DNA of 64,000 nucleotides from Flavobacteriaceae bacterium (GTDB taxonomy: Bacteria > Bacteroidota > Bacteroidia > Flavobacteriales > Flavobacteriaceae), in assembly GCA_004762155.1 (NCBI GenBank), contig SIHP01000002.1, forward strand, positions 1-64,000. The letters are read 5' to 3'. The first letter of the stretch is position 1; every line of letters begins with the position of its first letter. Below the pieces are notes generated by a model, which saw nothing but the letters and a program-made list of their open reading frames with translations, was not told the DNA's origin and ran no database searches. A program made the position numbers and the translations under genes. This document shows, piece after piece, positions 17,840 to 26,126 of this stretch.

Positions 17840-19096
17840 ATGTTTGCTTTAGTTGATTGTAATAATTTTTATGCGTCTTGTGAGCGGGTTTTTAATCCGA
17901 ATTTACAAAACAAACCTGTTGCTATTTTAAGTAATAACGATGGCTGCGTTATTTCTATGAGCGACGAAGCAAAAAAATTACAACTTCCTTTTGGTGCTCC
18001 AATTTTTAAATGGAATGCCTTTTGTAAACAAAATAACATTACTGTTTGTTCATCTAACTATCCTTTATATGGAGATATGAGCGAACGTGTAATGAAAATT
18101 ATTGGTCAGTTTTCTCCTGATATTGAAGTCTATTCTATTGACGAAGCTTTTTTACATTTTAACGGTTTTGATCATATTGATTTTAGCAAACGTGCTACCG
18201 AAATTAGAAGCAGAATTTTACAATGGACAGGAATTCCTACTTGTGTTGGTATTGCACCCACCAAAGGATTAAGTAAAGTTGCCAACAAAATTGCACGCTC
18301 TAACTTAAAACAAAGCAAAGGCATTTGTGTAATTGATACTGATGAAAAAAGAATAAAAGCCTTACAATGGCTTCCTATAGAAAAAGTTTGGGGAATTGGA
18401 TATCAACTTCAAAAAAAATTAAAAACAAAAGGCTGTGTTACTGCATATGATTTTACACAACTAAATAGCGAATGGGTTCGCAAAAACTACTCTATTGTTT
18501 TGTGGCGTTTGCAACAAGATTTATTAGGGAAACCTACTTTAGAACTAGACGAAGCTTCTTCTAAAAAAATGATTGCTACCACACGGAGTTTTGAGTACAC
18601 TTACGATACTATTAGCGATATTAAAGAACGTGTTTCTACTTTTGCAATGAGTTGTGCCGAAAAATTACGAAATCAAAATAGTAGTTGCCATATGGTTATT
18701 GTAACCTTACGCAGTGATCGACATAAAAAAGATTCAGAACAACATAGAACTAGTAAAACAGTTATTTTTTCGCATCCAACAAACTCATCATTAACCATTA
18801 GTAAAAGCGCTGTAGAAGCTGTTAAAACTATTTTTAAAAAAGGGATTAAATACAAACGTGCTGGTGTTATTGTAACTGGATTAGTGCCTGAAGATAATTT
18901 TCAGTTAGATATGTTTGTCCAAGAAAACCCAAAACACAAGCCTTTAATGCATACAATTGACATACTTAACAAGAAGTTTAAATCCGACAAAGTTAAGCTT
19001 GGCAATCAAGATTTAAATCGTACTTGGAAAATGCGTCAAGAACGATTATCACCAAAATATACCACAAACATTAAAGACATTATAAAAGTCCGTTAA
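17840..19096 (+). CDS. umuC: Y-family DNA polymerase, UmuC subunit of Pol V
   Basis: 418 residues. Y-family landmarks: FALVDCNNFYASCERVF with metal ligand D6, SNNDGCVISMSDEAK, and catalytic YSIDEAFLHF (D101, E102), then helix-hairpin-helix and little-finger regions, and the C-terminal DUF4113-like tail (SPKYTTNIKDIIKV). It performs error-prone translesion synthesis, usually as UmuD'2C after SOS induction. It precedes umuD by 19 bp, the reverse of the E. coli order. Confidence 0.95.
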   Translation: MFALVDCNNFYASCERVFNPNLQNKPVAILSNNDGCVISMSDEAKKLQLPFGAPIFKWNAFCKQNNITVCSSNYPLYGDMSERVMKIIGQFSPDIEVYSIDEAFLHFNGFDHIDFSKRATEIRSRILQWTGIPTCVGIAPTKGLSKVANKIARSNLKQSKGICVIDTDEKRIKALQWLPIEKVWGIGYQLQKKLKTKGCVTAYDFTQLNSEWVRKNYSIVLWRLQQDLLGKPTLELDEASSKKMIATTRSFEYTYDTISDIKERVSTFAMSCAEKLRNQNSSCHMVIVTLRSDRHKKDSEQHRTSKTVIFSHPTNSSLTISKSAVEAVKTIFKKGIKYKRAGVIVTGLVPEDNFQLDMFVQENPKHKPLMHTIDILNKKFKSDKVKLGNQDLNRTWKMRQERLSPKYTTNIKDIIKVR

Positions 19097-19115
19097 CTTT
19101 TTGTATTTTTAAACG

Positions 19116-19556
19116 ATGAAACAACAAGCATCAGAAGCCTTAACTTTTTTTAGTCCAAAAGCATCTACAAGTAAAGGCGCCATTTTCTTTGACACTGGTA
19201 TTTCTGCTGGTTTTCCTTCTCCTGCAGATGATTTTAGAGAAACCCGAATTTCTTTAGATGAGGAATTAATTGGTAATAAAGAAGCTACTTTTTTTGCACG
19301 AGTTAGCGGACAATCTATGATTGGTGCTGGTTTAAATGATAATGATTTATTGGTTATTGATAGAAGTATTGAACCAACTAATAACAAAATAGCGGTTTGT
19401 TTTTTAGATGGGGAGTTTACCGTAAAACGTTTACGTGTAGAAAAAAATGAAGTTTGGTTACAACCAGAAAATCCTGATTACCCAATTATTAAAATCACCG
19501 AAGAAAACAATTTTGTGATTTGGGGCGTGGTTACTAATGTGATTAAGCGTGTTTAA
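19116..19556 (+). CDS. umuD: UmuD, autoproteolytic S24 subunit of Pol V
   Basis: 146 residues. The Ser/Lys dyad is visible: Ser67 in VSGQSMIGAG and Lys104 in GEFTVKRL; the likely self-cleavage site is Ala31-Gly32 in GISAGFPSP. RecA-stimulated cleavage gives UmuD', which pairs with UmuC encoded 19 bp upstream. The last 174 bp (codon 90 to stop) are duplicated twice further right, flanking the surface-protein genes. Because of the boundary at codon 90, this 3' end may itself have arrived with a cassette and restored the gene; the protein is nonetheless complete. Confidence 0.95.
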   Translation: MKQQASEALTFFSPKASTSKGAIFFDTGISAGFPSPADDFRETRISLDEELIGNKEATFFARVSGQSMIGAGLNDNDLLVIDRSIEPTNNKIAVCFLDGEFTVKRLRVEKNEVWLQPENPDYPIIKITEENNFVIWGVVTNVIKRV

Positions 19557-19944
19557 TTTTTCAAATCACAATGCTTAAAAAAACTTAAACTCTTTTTTAA
19601 CGTTGTTATTTCTAATAATTTTAGCAAAAAACAAAAAACCTTGATTTAGTTTCATTAAAATTCAATCAAGGCTTTTTAAAGTATCTTAATTTTTTATAAT
19701 TCGTTTTACAGAAATTCCTTTATCAGTAATAATTTTCATCATATAAGACCCTGTACTTAATTCATCTAATGATATACTTTCTTCTATAGTATTTACTTTT
19801 TTAACAAGACTTCCTAATATATTATAGATATAAACTTCTTTAATTTTTAGTTGATTGTTCGTTTCTATATTTAAAAAACTACTTACAGGATTTGGATATA
19901 ATTGTATTTGATTACTAATAATTATATCATCAATACTTGCGGTA
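19383..19944. repeat. Copy 1 of a 562-bp direct repeat (umuD 3' end to sorting domain)
   Basis: This stretch runs from umuD codon 90 through the intergenic terminator into the sorting-domain end of the first DUF285 gene. It recurs at 21941-22503 with about a dozen substitutions and one 1-bp indel by my reading. The left boundary (AACAAAATAGCGG) is sharp. Confidence 0.85.
19637..19676. terminator. Terminator between umuD and DUF285 gene 1
   Basis: CCTTGATT / AATCAAGG stem at 19639-19646 and 19664-19671, flanked by A6 and T5, between convergent genes. Confidence 0.7.
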
Positions 19945-21779
19945 CTTCCTGTTAATATTAACTCAAAACTTTGTTCTGCACTACCACAGCTACCAGAGTC
20001 ATAAGCGTATAAAGTAATAGGGTAAGTAATAGAAGGATCATAACTTAATTCATCCCCTATTTCATAAATGATTCCTGTTCCTCCTGTTCCTGTATAATAT
20101 TTTTCGTTCCCAGATAAATCTGTACCAACTATGGTTGGCAACGTATAGCTATTTTCTTCGTCTATAGCTGTAATTGTAGTAATTATAGGTGAACTTCCTT
20201 TTCCATCATCTGTAATTGTCCAACCAAAGTTATCAATCATAGATTGACGCTCTGTTTCTGCTGTACAGTATTGACTGTTTCCTCCATGAAAACTCACTCC
20301 TGATTGTAAGGTTTGAGCACTCCAACCTTTTAATATTGCATCGTAGTTATCTGTAGATAAAGTAACACTGCTAAACATATCAAACATGTTTGTTACGCTA
20401 GAAACATCCCAACTACTTAAATCTTGATTAAAAGCTATTGCTACCCGAAACATATAAAACATACTTGTAACATTAGAAACATCCCAATTACTTATATCTT
20501 GATTAAAAGCCCTTGCAAATGAAAACATACTCCTCATATTCGTAACACTAGATGTATCTATCCAATTTAAAGGTTGATTAAATACTGTTGCTCCATCAAA
20601 CATACTACTCATATTGATAACGTTAGACACATCCCAATTACTTATATCTTGATTAAAAGCAGTTGCACCATTAAACATATTAGACATATTCGTAACATTA
20701 GAGGTATTATTCCAATCTAAAGGTTTATTAAATGCTTTCGCATCTTCGAACATACTTCTCATATTGATAACACTAGACACATCCCAATTACTTAAATCTT
20801 GATTAAAAACATTTGCTCCTTTAAACATCTCCTCTATGGTTGTAACATTAGACATATCCCACTCACTAATATCTTGATTGAATGAACCTGCTTCAAAAAA
20901 CATTCCTCTCATAGTAGTTACACTAGAGGTCTTTTTCCAGTTTAAAGGTTGATCAAATGCTCTTGCTCCACTAAATACAGTTTGCATATTGATAACTTTA
21001 GATACATCCCAATTACTTAAATCTTGATTAAAAGCTTTTGCATCATAAAACATACCTTCTATGGTTATTACATTAGATACATTCCATTCACTTATATCTT
21101 GATTAAAAACATTTGCAAATGAAAACATATTAGACATATCTATAACTTTAGATACATTGTCTTTCCAATCTAATGGCTTATTAAATAAATATGCACTGTA
21201 AAACATATTAGACATGTTAGTAACGTTAGAAACATCCCAATTACTTATATCTTGGTTAAAAACTCTAGCGCCATTAAACACACCTTCCATATTCGTTACA
21301 TTAGATACATTCCATTCACTTATATCTTGATCGAATAAATAAGTGGTAGCAAACATATATGACATATTGGTAACTAAAGATAAATCAGGTGTATCAATAT
21401 CTGGATTGGTTATTGTAAGATTTTCACACCCCGAAAAGGCTCTTTCCATTGATTTCCATACTATATCTCCCCATTGTTCTACAGTTTGTATTTTATTTCT
21501 ATCAGTAGCTCTTAAAAAATAAATTCTAGGAAAATCTCCTGAAATACTAATTGTTTGAACCCCAGCAGTAGCAAAGACGTGTGTTGCATCTCCTGTTTGG
21601 TTGCTTTCTATAGTTCCGTCTCCCCAATTAATTGTATAATCGTAGCCTGCACCTGTTGTTGGTATAGTAATAGATTCGTTTGCTTCGGTAGTTTGCCATG
21701 TAGTAATAAAGGCGTCTTGGCTAAAAACTGTATTTTGAAAAAATAACATTACTATTACTAAAATAAATATTTTCTTCAT
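19686..21779 (-). CDS. DUF285 (BspA-type) secreted surface protein 1, T9SS type A
   Basis: 697 residues. Signal peptide (FILVIVMLFFQNTVFSQ), a PKD-like N-terminal module (DYTINWGDGTIES), then about 14 DUF285 repeats of the form FNQDISNWDVSNVTNMSNMF (about residues 110-500), a spacer with SQYCTAETERQSMIDNFGW, and a C-terminal type A sorting domain (IQLYPNPVSSFLNIE...ISVKRIIKN). By family knowledge DUF285 repeats resemble leucine-rich repeats of secreted adhesins, and the sorting domain directs T9SS export and surface attachment. Unlike its two neighbours it lacks MBG domains. Ligand unknown. Its 3' end and promoter are both part of the umuD-anchored repeat structure. Confidence 0.88.
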   Translation of the reverse strand: MKKIFILVIVMLFFQNTVFSQDAFITTWQTTEANESITIPTTGAGYDYTINWGDGTIESNQTGDATHVFATAGVQTISISGDFPRIYFLRATDRNKIQTVEQWGDIVWKSMERAFSGCENLTITNPDIDTPDLSLVTNMSYMFATTYLFDQDISEWNVSNVTNMEGVFNGARVFNQDISNWDVSNVTNMSNMFYSAYLFNKPLDWKDNVSKVIDMSNMFSFANVFNQDISEWNVSNVITIEGMFYDAKAFNQDLSNWDVSKVINMQTVFSGARAFDQPLNWKKTSSVTTMRGMFFEAGSFNQDISEWDMSNVTTIEEMFKGANVFNQDLSNWDVSSVINMRSMFEDAKAFNKPLDWNNTSNVTNMSNMFNGATAFNQDISNWDVSNVINMSSMFDGATVFNQPLNWIDTSSVTNMRSMFSFARAFNQDISNWDVSNVTSMFYMFRVAIAFNQDLSSWDVSSVTNMFDMFSSVTLSTDNYDAILKGWSAQTLQSGVSFHGGNSQYCTAETERQSMIDNFGWTITDDGKGSSPIITTITAIDEENSYTLPTIVGTDLSGNEKYYTGTGGTGIIYEIGDELSYDPSITYPITLYAYDSGSCGSAEQSFELILTGSTASIDDIIISNQIQLYPNPVSSFLNIETNNQLKIKEVYIYNILGSLVKKVNTIEESISLDELSTGSYMMKIITDKGISVKRIIKN

Positions 21780-21806
21780 TGTTTTGAGAAATTTAATTTA
21801 AAACCG

Positions 21807-21856
21807 CAAACCTACTTGTTTCTTTACTCTTGTATCACCCTGTATTCAGTGAAAAA
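21807..21856 (-). promoter_or_regulatory. Promoter of DUF285 gene 1 with shared upstream element
   Basis: Minus strand: element TTTTTCACTGAATACAGGGT (21837-21856), then exactly 22 bp, then -7 box TAGGTTTG (21807-21814), 28 bp before the ATG. The same element, spacing and box precede DUF285 genes 2 and 3. The element lies where an activator or alternative sigma would bind. Confidence 0.7.
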
Positions 21857-21940
21857 CAAAAGTATTAAGACCTACTGTAAATCCAAAGAGAACAACGAAT
21901 TAAACGAAAATTCTTTCTATTGTTCAAAACATCTAAAAGC

Positions 21941-22114
21941 AACAAAATAGCGGTTTGTTTTTTAGATGGAGAGTTTACCGTAAAACGTTTACGTGTAGAA
22001 AAAAATGAAGTTTGGCTACAACCTGAAAATCCTGATTATCCTATTATTAAAATCACCGAAGAAAACAACTTTGTTATTTGGGGCGTGGTTACTAATGTGA
22101 TTAAGCGTGTTTAA
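21941..22114 (+). pseudogene. umuD: umuD 3' fragment, copy 2
   Basis: Encodes UmuD residues 90-146 identically, with the same stop codon. Codons 1-89, including catalytic Ser67 and the cleavage site, are missing; Lys104 remains. I count seven nucleotide differences from intact umuD, all synonymous. No ATG start: the only upstream in-frame start is a TTG at 21920 in unrelated sequence, so expression is unlikely. The fragment begins at the same base as the other fragment (29681) and is followed by the same terminator and sorting-domain sequence as intact umuD. Confidence 0.9.
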
Positions 22115-22191
22115 TTTTTCAAATCACAATGCTTAAAAAAAACTTAAACTCTTTTTTAACGTTGTTATTTCTAATAATTTTAGCAAAAAAC

Positions 22192-22236
22192 AAAAAGCCT
22201 TGATTTAGTTTCATTAAAATTCAATCAAGGCTTTTT
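22192..22236. terminator. Terminator after DUF285 gene 2
   Basis: GCCTTGATT / AATCAAGGC stem flanked by A5 and T5; duplicate of the hairpin at 19637-19676, with one base change that lengthens the stem by one pair. Confidence 0.7.
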
Positions 22237-22244
22237 AAAGTATC

Positions 22245-25200
22245 TTAATTTTTTATAATTCGTTTTACAGAAATTCCTTTATCAGTAATAATTTTCATCA
22301 TATAAGACCCTGTACTTAATTCATCTAATGAAATACTTTCTTCTATAGTATTTACTTTTTTAACAAGACTTCCTAATATATTATAGATATAAACTTCTTT
22401 AATTTCCAGTTGATTGTTCGTTTCTATATTTAAAAAACTACTTACAGGATTTGGATATAATTGTATTTGATTGCTAATAATTATATCATCAATACTTGCG
22501 GTAGCGGTAATTATAAAATCAGCTTCAATAAAAGTAATTGTGTAATTGTCTGTTAAAGATAAAGTACCAATTTCTATTAGGTAATTACCAATATTTTCAC
22601 CAGTTTCTCTTTCTAAACTTCCAGAAAAAGCATCTCCTGTTTCCAATTCACCAGAAGTAATAGTATATGTTAATTCAGGATCAACGCTTCCTTGACTTTT
22701 AGTTATTTCATCTGCAGAAACTGTAATTTCTTTAGGAGTAATACTAAAGTTATCAGTTTCAAAAGCAATAGTATAATTAGGATTACCTAAAGAACCTTGA
22801 TTAATAATATAGTTACCAACGTTTTCACCAGAATCTCTTGTTAAGCTTCCTGTCAACATATCTGTTCCGACTAAACTACCAGAAGTTATGGTGTACGTTA
22901 AAGTAGGATCTGTAGTTCCGTATTCTTTAGTTATATCATCTGCTGTAACCGTAATTTCTTTAGGAGTAATACTAAAGTTAGCAGTTTCAAAAGTAATGTC
23001 ATAGTTAGCATTACCTAAAGAACCTTGGCTAATTGTATAATCACCAACGTTTTCACCAGAAATTCTTGTAAGACTCCCTGTTAGTATATCTGTTCCATCC
23101 AAACTTCCAGAAGTTATGGTGTACGTTAAAGTAGGATCTGTAGTTCCGTATTCTTTAGTTATATCATCTGCAGTAACCGTAATTTCTATAGGAGTAATAC
23201 TAAAATTAGCAGCTTCAAAAGTAATGTCATACTTAGCATTACCCAAAGAACCTTGATTAATTGTATAATCACCAACATCTTCTCCAGAAACTCTTGTAAG
23301 ATTCCCTGTTAACACATCTGTTCCAACTAAACTACCAGAAGTTATGGTATAAGTTAAAGTAGGATCTGTAGTTCTGTATTCTTTACTTATTTCATCTGCA
23401 GAAACCGTAATTTCTTTGGGAGTAATACTAAAGTTAGCAGTTTCAAAAGTAATAGTATAATTAGCATTATCTAAAGAACCTTGACTAATGTTATAATCTC
23501 CAATATTTTCACCTGTAGTTCTTGTTAAGCTTCCTGTTAGCACATCTGTTCCTACTAAACTACCAGAAGTTATGGTATAAGTTAAAGTAGGATCTGTAGT
23601 TCCGTATTCTTTATTTATTTCATCTGCAGAAACCGTAATTTCTTTGGGAGTAATATTAAAGTTAGCCGTTTTAAAAGTAATAGTATAATTAGGATTATCT
23701 AGAGAACCTTGGCTAATTGTATAATCACCAACGTTTTCACCATCAATTCTTGTTAAGCTTCCTGTTAGTATATCTGTATCACCTATACTTCCAGAAGTTA
23801 TCTTATAAGTTAGAGTAGGATCTGTAGTTCCGTATTCTTTAGTTATATCATCTGCAGTAATAGTAATTTTTTTAGGAGTAATGGTTAATTGAAAACTTTG
23901 TTCTGCACTATCACAACTGCCAGAATCATAAGCGTATAAAGTTATAGGATAAGTAATAGAAGCATCATAACTTATTTTATCTCTAATTTCATAAATCGTT
24001 CCTGTTCCACCTGTTTCCGTATAATATTTTTCATCCCCAGATAATTGAGTACCATTTATTGTAGGTAGGGTATAACTACCTTCTTCATTTATATTGTTAA
24101 TAGCATCTATTTGAGGAGTATTTCCTTTTCCTTCATCGTCAATTGTCCAACCATAGGTGTCAATTAAATATTGGCGTTCAGTTTCTGCAGTACAATATTG
24201 ACTATTTCCTGCATCAAAACTTACACCTGTTTGTAAGGATTGTGTGCTCCAGCTTTTTAATATTGCATCGTAGTTTGCCGATGACAAGATAACTCCATCA
24301 AACATATTTATCATGTTTGTAACCATAGGCACCTCCCAATTACTGATATCTTGATTGAAAGAAGACGCATTATAAAACATAGCAGACATATTTGTAACAT
24401 TAGACACATCCCACTCACTGATATCTTGGTTAAAAGAAGATGCATTATAAAACATAGAAGATGTATTAGTAACATTAGACACATTCCAATTTAAAGGTTG
24501 GTTAAAAGAGAATGCAGAGTGAAACATATTAGATGTACTGGTAATATTAGATACATCCCAGTCTAAAGGTTGATCAAAAGAACTTGCTTCTCTAAACATA
24601 GAAGACATGTGAGTAACCTGAGAAACATCCCAGTTTAAAGGTTGATTAAAAGAAGATGCGTTACAAAACATAGCAGACATTTTTGTAACATTAAACACAT
24701 CCCAGTCACTGATATCTTGGTTAAAAGAAGATGCATAGTAAAACATATAAGACATGGTAGTAACCATAGAAACATCCCATTCCTCTAAAGGTTGATCAAA
24801 AGAAGATGCATAAGAAAACATAAAAGACATGTCGGTAACCATAGAAACATCCCACTCTAAAAGTTGATTAAAAGAAGATGCATTATAAAACATATAAGAC
24901 ATGTCGGTAACTTTAGAAACATCCCAGTTTAAAGACTGATTAAAAGAAGGTGCATTATAAAACATATATTGTGTGTTAATAACATTTGATACGTTCCAAG
25001 TACTTATATCTCCATTGAACATTGTAGCGCCATAAAAAAGACTCCCCAAACCTGTAACCTTAGAAATATCCCAATCTAAAGGCTGATTAAAAGAACTTGC
25101 GCCTCTAAACATAGCGGTTATATTTGTAACATTAGACATATCCCAGTTTAAAGGTTGATTAAAAGAAGACGCATTATAAAACATATTAGATGTGGTCGTA

Positions 25201-25901
25201 ACATTAGACGTATCCCAATTTAAAGGTTGATTAAAAGAAGACGCATTATAAAACATATAAGACATGTAGATAACCTTAGATACATTCCAAGTACTTATAT
25301 CTCCATTAAATGTTCTAGCATTAAAAAACATAGAGTTCATATCTGTAACGTTAGATACATCCCAATCTAAAGATTGATTGAAAGAAGATGCATTATAAAA
25401 CATTTGAGACATGTTTGTAACGTTAGATACATCCCAATCACCGATATCGTAATTAAAAGAAGATGTTGAACTAAACATAAGAGACATATTAGTTACTGAG
25501 GATAAGTTAGGTGTATCAATAGCTGTATTTGTAATATTTAAATTGGAGCAACCAGAAAAAGCTCTCTCCATTGATGTCCATTTAATATCTCCCCATTGTT
25601 CTATAGTTAATATTTTATCTTTGCTTCCCGAGTTATCAAAATAAATTCTAGGAAAATCTCCTGAAATACTTATAGTATGTGTACCTGCAGTTACATAAGT
25701 ATGTATTGCGTTTCCTGTTTGATTGGTGTCTATAGTTCCGTCTCCCCAATTAATTGTATAATCATAGCCTGAACCTGTTGTTTGTATAAAAATATATTCG
25801 TTTGCCTCGGTAGTTTGCCATGTAGTAATAAAGGCATCTTGGCTAAAAGCTAAGTTTTTAAAGAATAAGGTAAGGGCTAAAAGAAGTAATGCTTTTTTCA
25901 T
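22245..25901 (-). CDS. DUF285 plus MBG-repeat surface protein 2, T9SS type A
   Basis: 1218 residues. Signal peptide, PKD-like WGDG module, about 16 DUF285 repeats (SSFNQPLNWDVSNVTNMSSM type, roughly residues 110-540), a spacer with SQYCTAETERQYLID, six MBG-type repeats of about 80 residues (EITVTADDITKEYGTTDPT... ending NFSITP), and a type A sorting domain almost identical to those of its neighbours. MBG modules are Ig-like stalk domains of bacterial surface proteins. The start is separated from its promoter by an unusual C9/C4 tract. It shares a 438-bp identical tract with gene 3. A surface adhesin is likely; the ligand is unknown. Confidence 0.88.
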   Translation of the reverse strand: MKKALLLLALTLFFKNLAFSQDAFITTWQTTEANEYIFIQTTGSGYDYTINWGDGTIDTNQTGNAIHTYVTAGTHTISISGDFPRIYFDNSGSKDKILTIEQWGDIKWTSMERAFSGCSNLNITNTAIDTPNLSSVTNMSLMFSSTSSFNYDIGDWDVSNVTNMSQMFYNASSFNQSLDWDVSNVTDMNSMFFNARTFNGDISTWNVSKVIYMSYMFYNASSFNQPLNWDTSNVTTTSNMFYNASSFNQPLNWDMSNVTNITAMFRGASSFNQPLDWDISKVTGLGSLFYGATMFNGDISTWNVSNVINTQYMFYNAPSFNQSLNWDVSKVTDMSYMFYNASSFNQLLEWDVSMVTDMSFMFSYASSFDQPLEEWDVSMVTTMSYMFYYASSFNQDISDWDVFNVTKMSAMFCNASSFNQPLNWDVSQVTHMSSMFREASSFDQPLDWDVSNITSTSNMFHSAFSFNQPLNWNVSNVTNTSSMFYNASSFNQDISEWDVSNVTNMSAMFYNASSFNQDISNWEVPMVTNMINMFDGVILSSANYDAILKSWSTQSLQTGVSFDAGNSQYCTAETERQYLIDTYGWTIDDEGKGNTPQIDAINNINEEGSYTLPTINGTQLSGDEKYYTETGGTGTIYEIRDKISYDASITYPITLYAYDSGSCDSAEQSFQLTITPKKITITADDITKEYGTTDPTLTYKITSGSIGDTDILTGSLTRIDGENVGDYTISQGSLDNPNYTITFKTANFNITPKEITVSADEINKEYGTTDPTLTYTITSGSLVGTDVLTGSLTRTTGENIGDYNISQGSLDNANYTITFETANFSITPKEITVSADEISKEYRTTDPTLTYTITSGSLVGTDVLTGNLTRVSGEDVGDYTINQGSLGNAKYDITFEAANFSITPIEITVTADDITKEYGTTDPTLTYTITSGSLDGTDILTGSLTRISGENVGDYTISQGSLGNANYDITFETANFSITPKEITVTADDITKEYGTTDPTLTYTITSGSLVGTDMLTGSLTRDSGENVGNYIINQGSLGNPNYTIAFETDNFSITPKEITVSADEITKSQGSVDPELTYTITSGELETGDAFSGSLERETGENIGNYLIEIGTLSLTDNYTITFIEADFIITATASIDDIIISNQIQLYPNPVSSFLNIETNNQLEIKEVYIYNILGSLVKKVNTIEESISLDELSTGSYMMKIITDKGISVKRIIKN
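23142..23579. repeat. 438-bp tract identical to 26793-27230
   Basis: Base-by-base reading shows no difference and no gap between this MBG-encoding stretch of gene 2 and the one in gene 3. The flanking MBG repeats are clearly diverged. The boundaries are sharp single-base changes on both sides. Confidence 0.9.
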
Positions 25902-25947
25902 TTTTAAAATATTTTATCTTTTTACAGATGAATTAAATTATATAAAA

Positions 25948-25961
25948 GGGGGGGGGTGGGG
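25948..25961 (-). repeat. G9-T-G4 homopolymer tract (C-rich at the transcript start)
   Basis: On the plus strand G9 T G4, hence C4 A C9 on the coding strand of gene 2, inside otherwise very AT-rich DNA. It directly abuts the -7 box at 25962-25969, so transcription should begin in or beside it. Homopolymers of this length are prone to slippage and are classic phase-variation tracts. Confidence 0.8.
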
Positions 25962-26011
25962 CAAAAGTAATAAGTACTTATAATATATATTACCCTGTTT
26001 TCAGTGAAAAA
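25962..26011 (-). promoter_or_regulatory. Promoter of DUF285 gene 2 with shared upstream element
   Basis: Minus strand: TTTTTCACTGAAAACAGGGT (25992-26011), 22 bp, then -7 box TACTTTTG (25962-25969). Same layout as genes 1 and 3, but the leader to the ATG is 33 bp longer and contains the C tract. Confidence 0.7.
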
Positions 26012-26056
26012 AAAACCCCTTAATTAAATTTTGTTAAAATTTAATTAAGGGGTTTT
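26012..26056. terminator. Long perfect hairpin after DUF285 gene 3
   Basis: A 21-bp perfect stem (arms 26012-26032 and 26036-26056, CCCCTTAATTAAATTTT core) with loop GTT and A/T-rich ends, 70 bp past the gene 3 stop and immediately next to the promoter element of gene 2. It insulates gene 2 from gene 3 transcription. Confidence 0.8.
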
Positions 26057-26126
26057 AAAAAGATCGAATCTTAGGGTGAATAAAATTAAAAATGTGGTAG
26101 GTTCTATTATTCTTAACCTCGAGATT

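Larger units (their letters stand above)
21941..22503. repeat. Copy 2 of the direct repeat (umuD 3' end to sorting domain)
   Basis: Counterpart of 19383-19944, longer by one A in a poly-A run. It spans the umuD fragment, the terminator and the region encoding the C-terminal sorting domain of DUF285 gene 2. Similarity ends at the codons following TASIDD on the protein level. Confidence 0.85.

Noticed and set aside
21920..22114. umuD fragment as a complete small gene
   Set aside because: Only a TTG start in unrelated sequence, no promoter evident, and the nucleophile Ser is missing. Treated as a pseudogene, though the absence of nonsynonymous changes keeps the question open.
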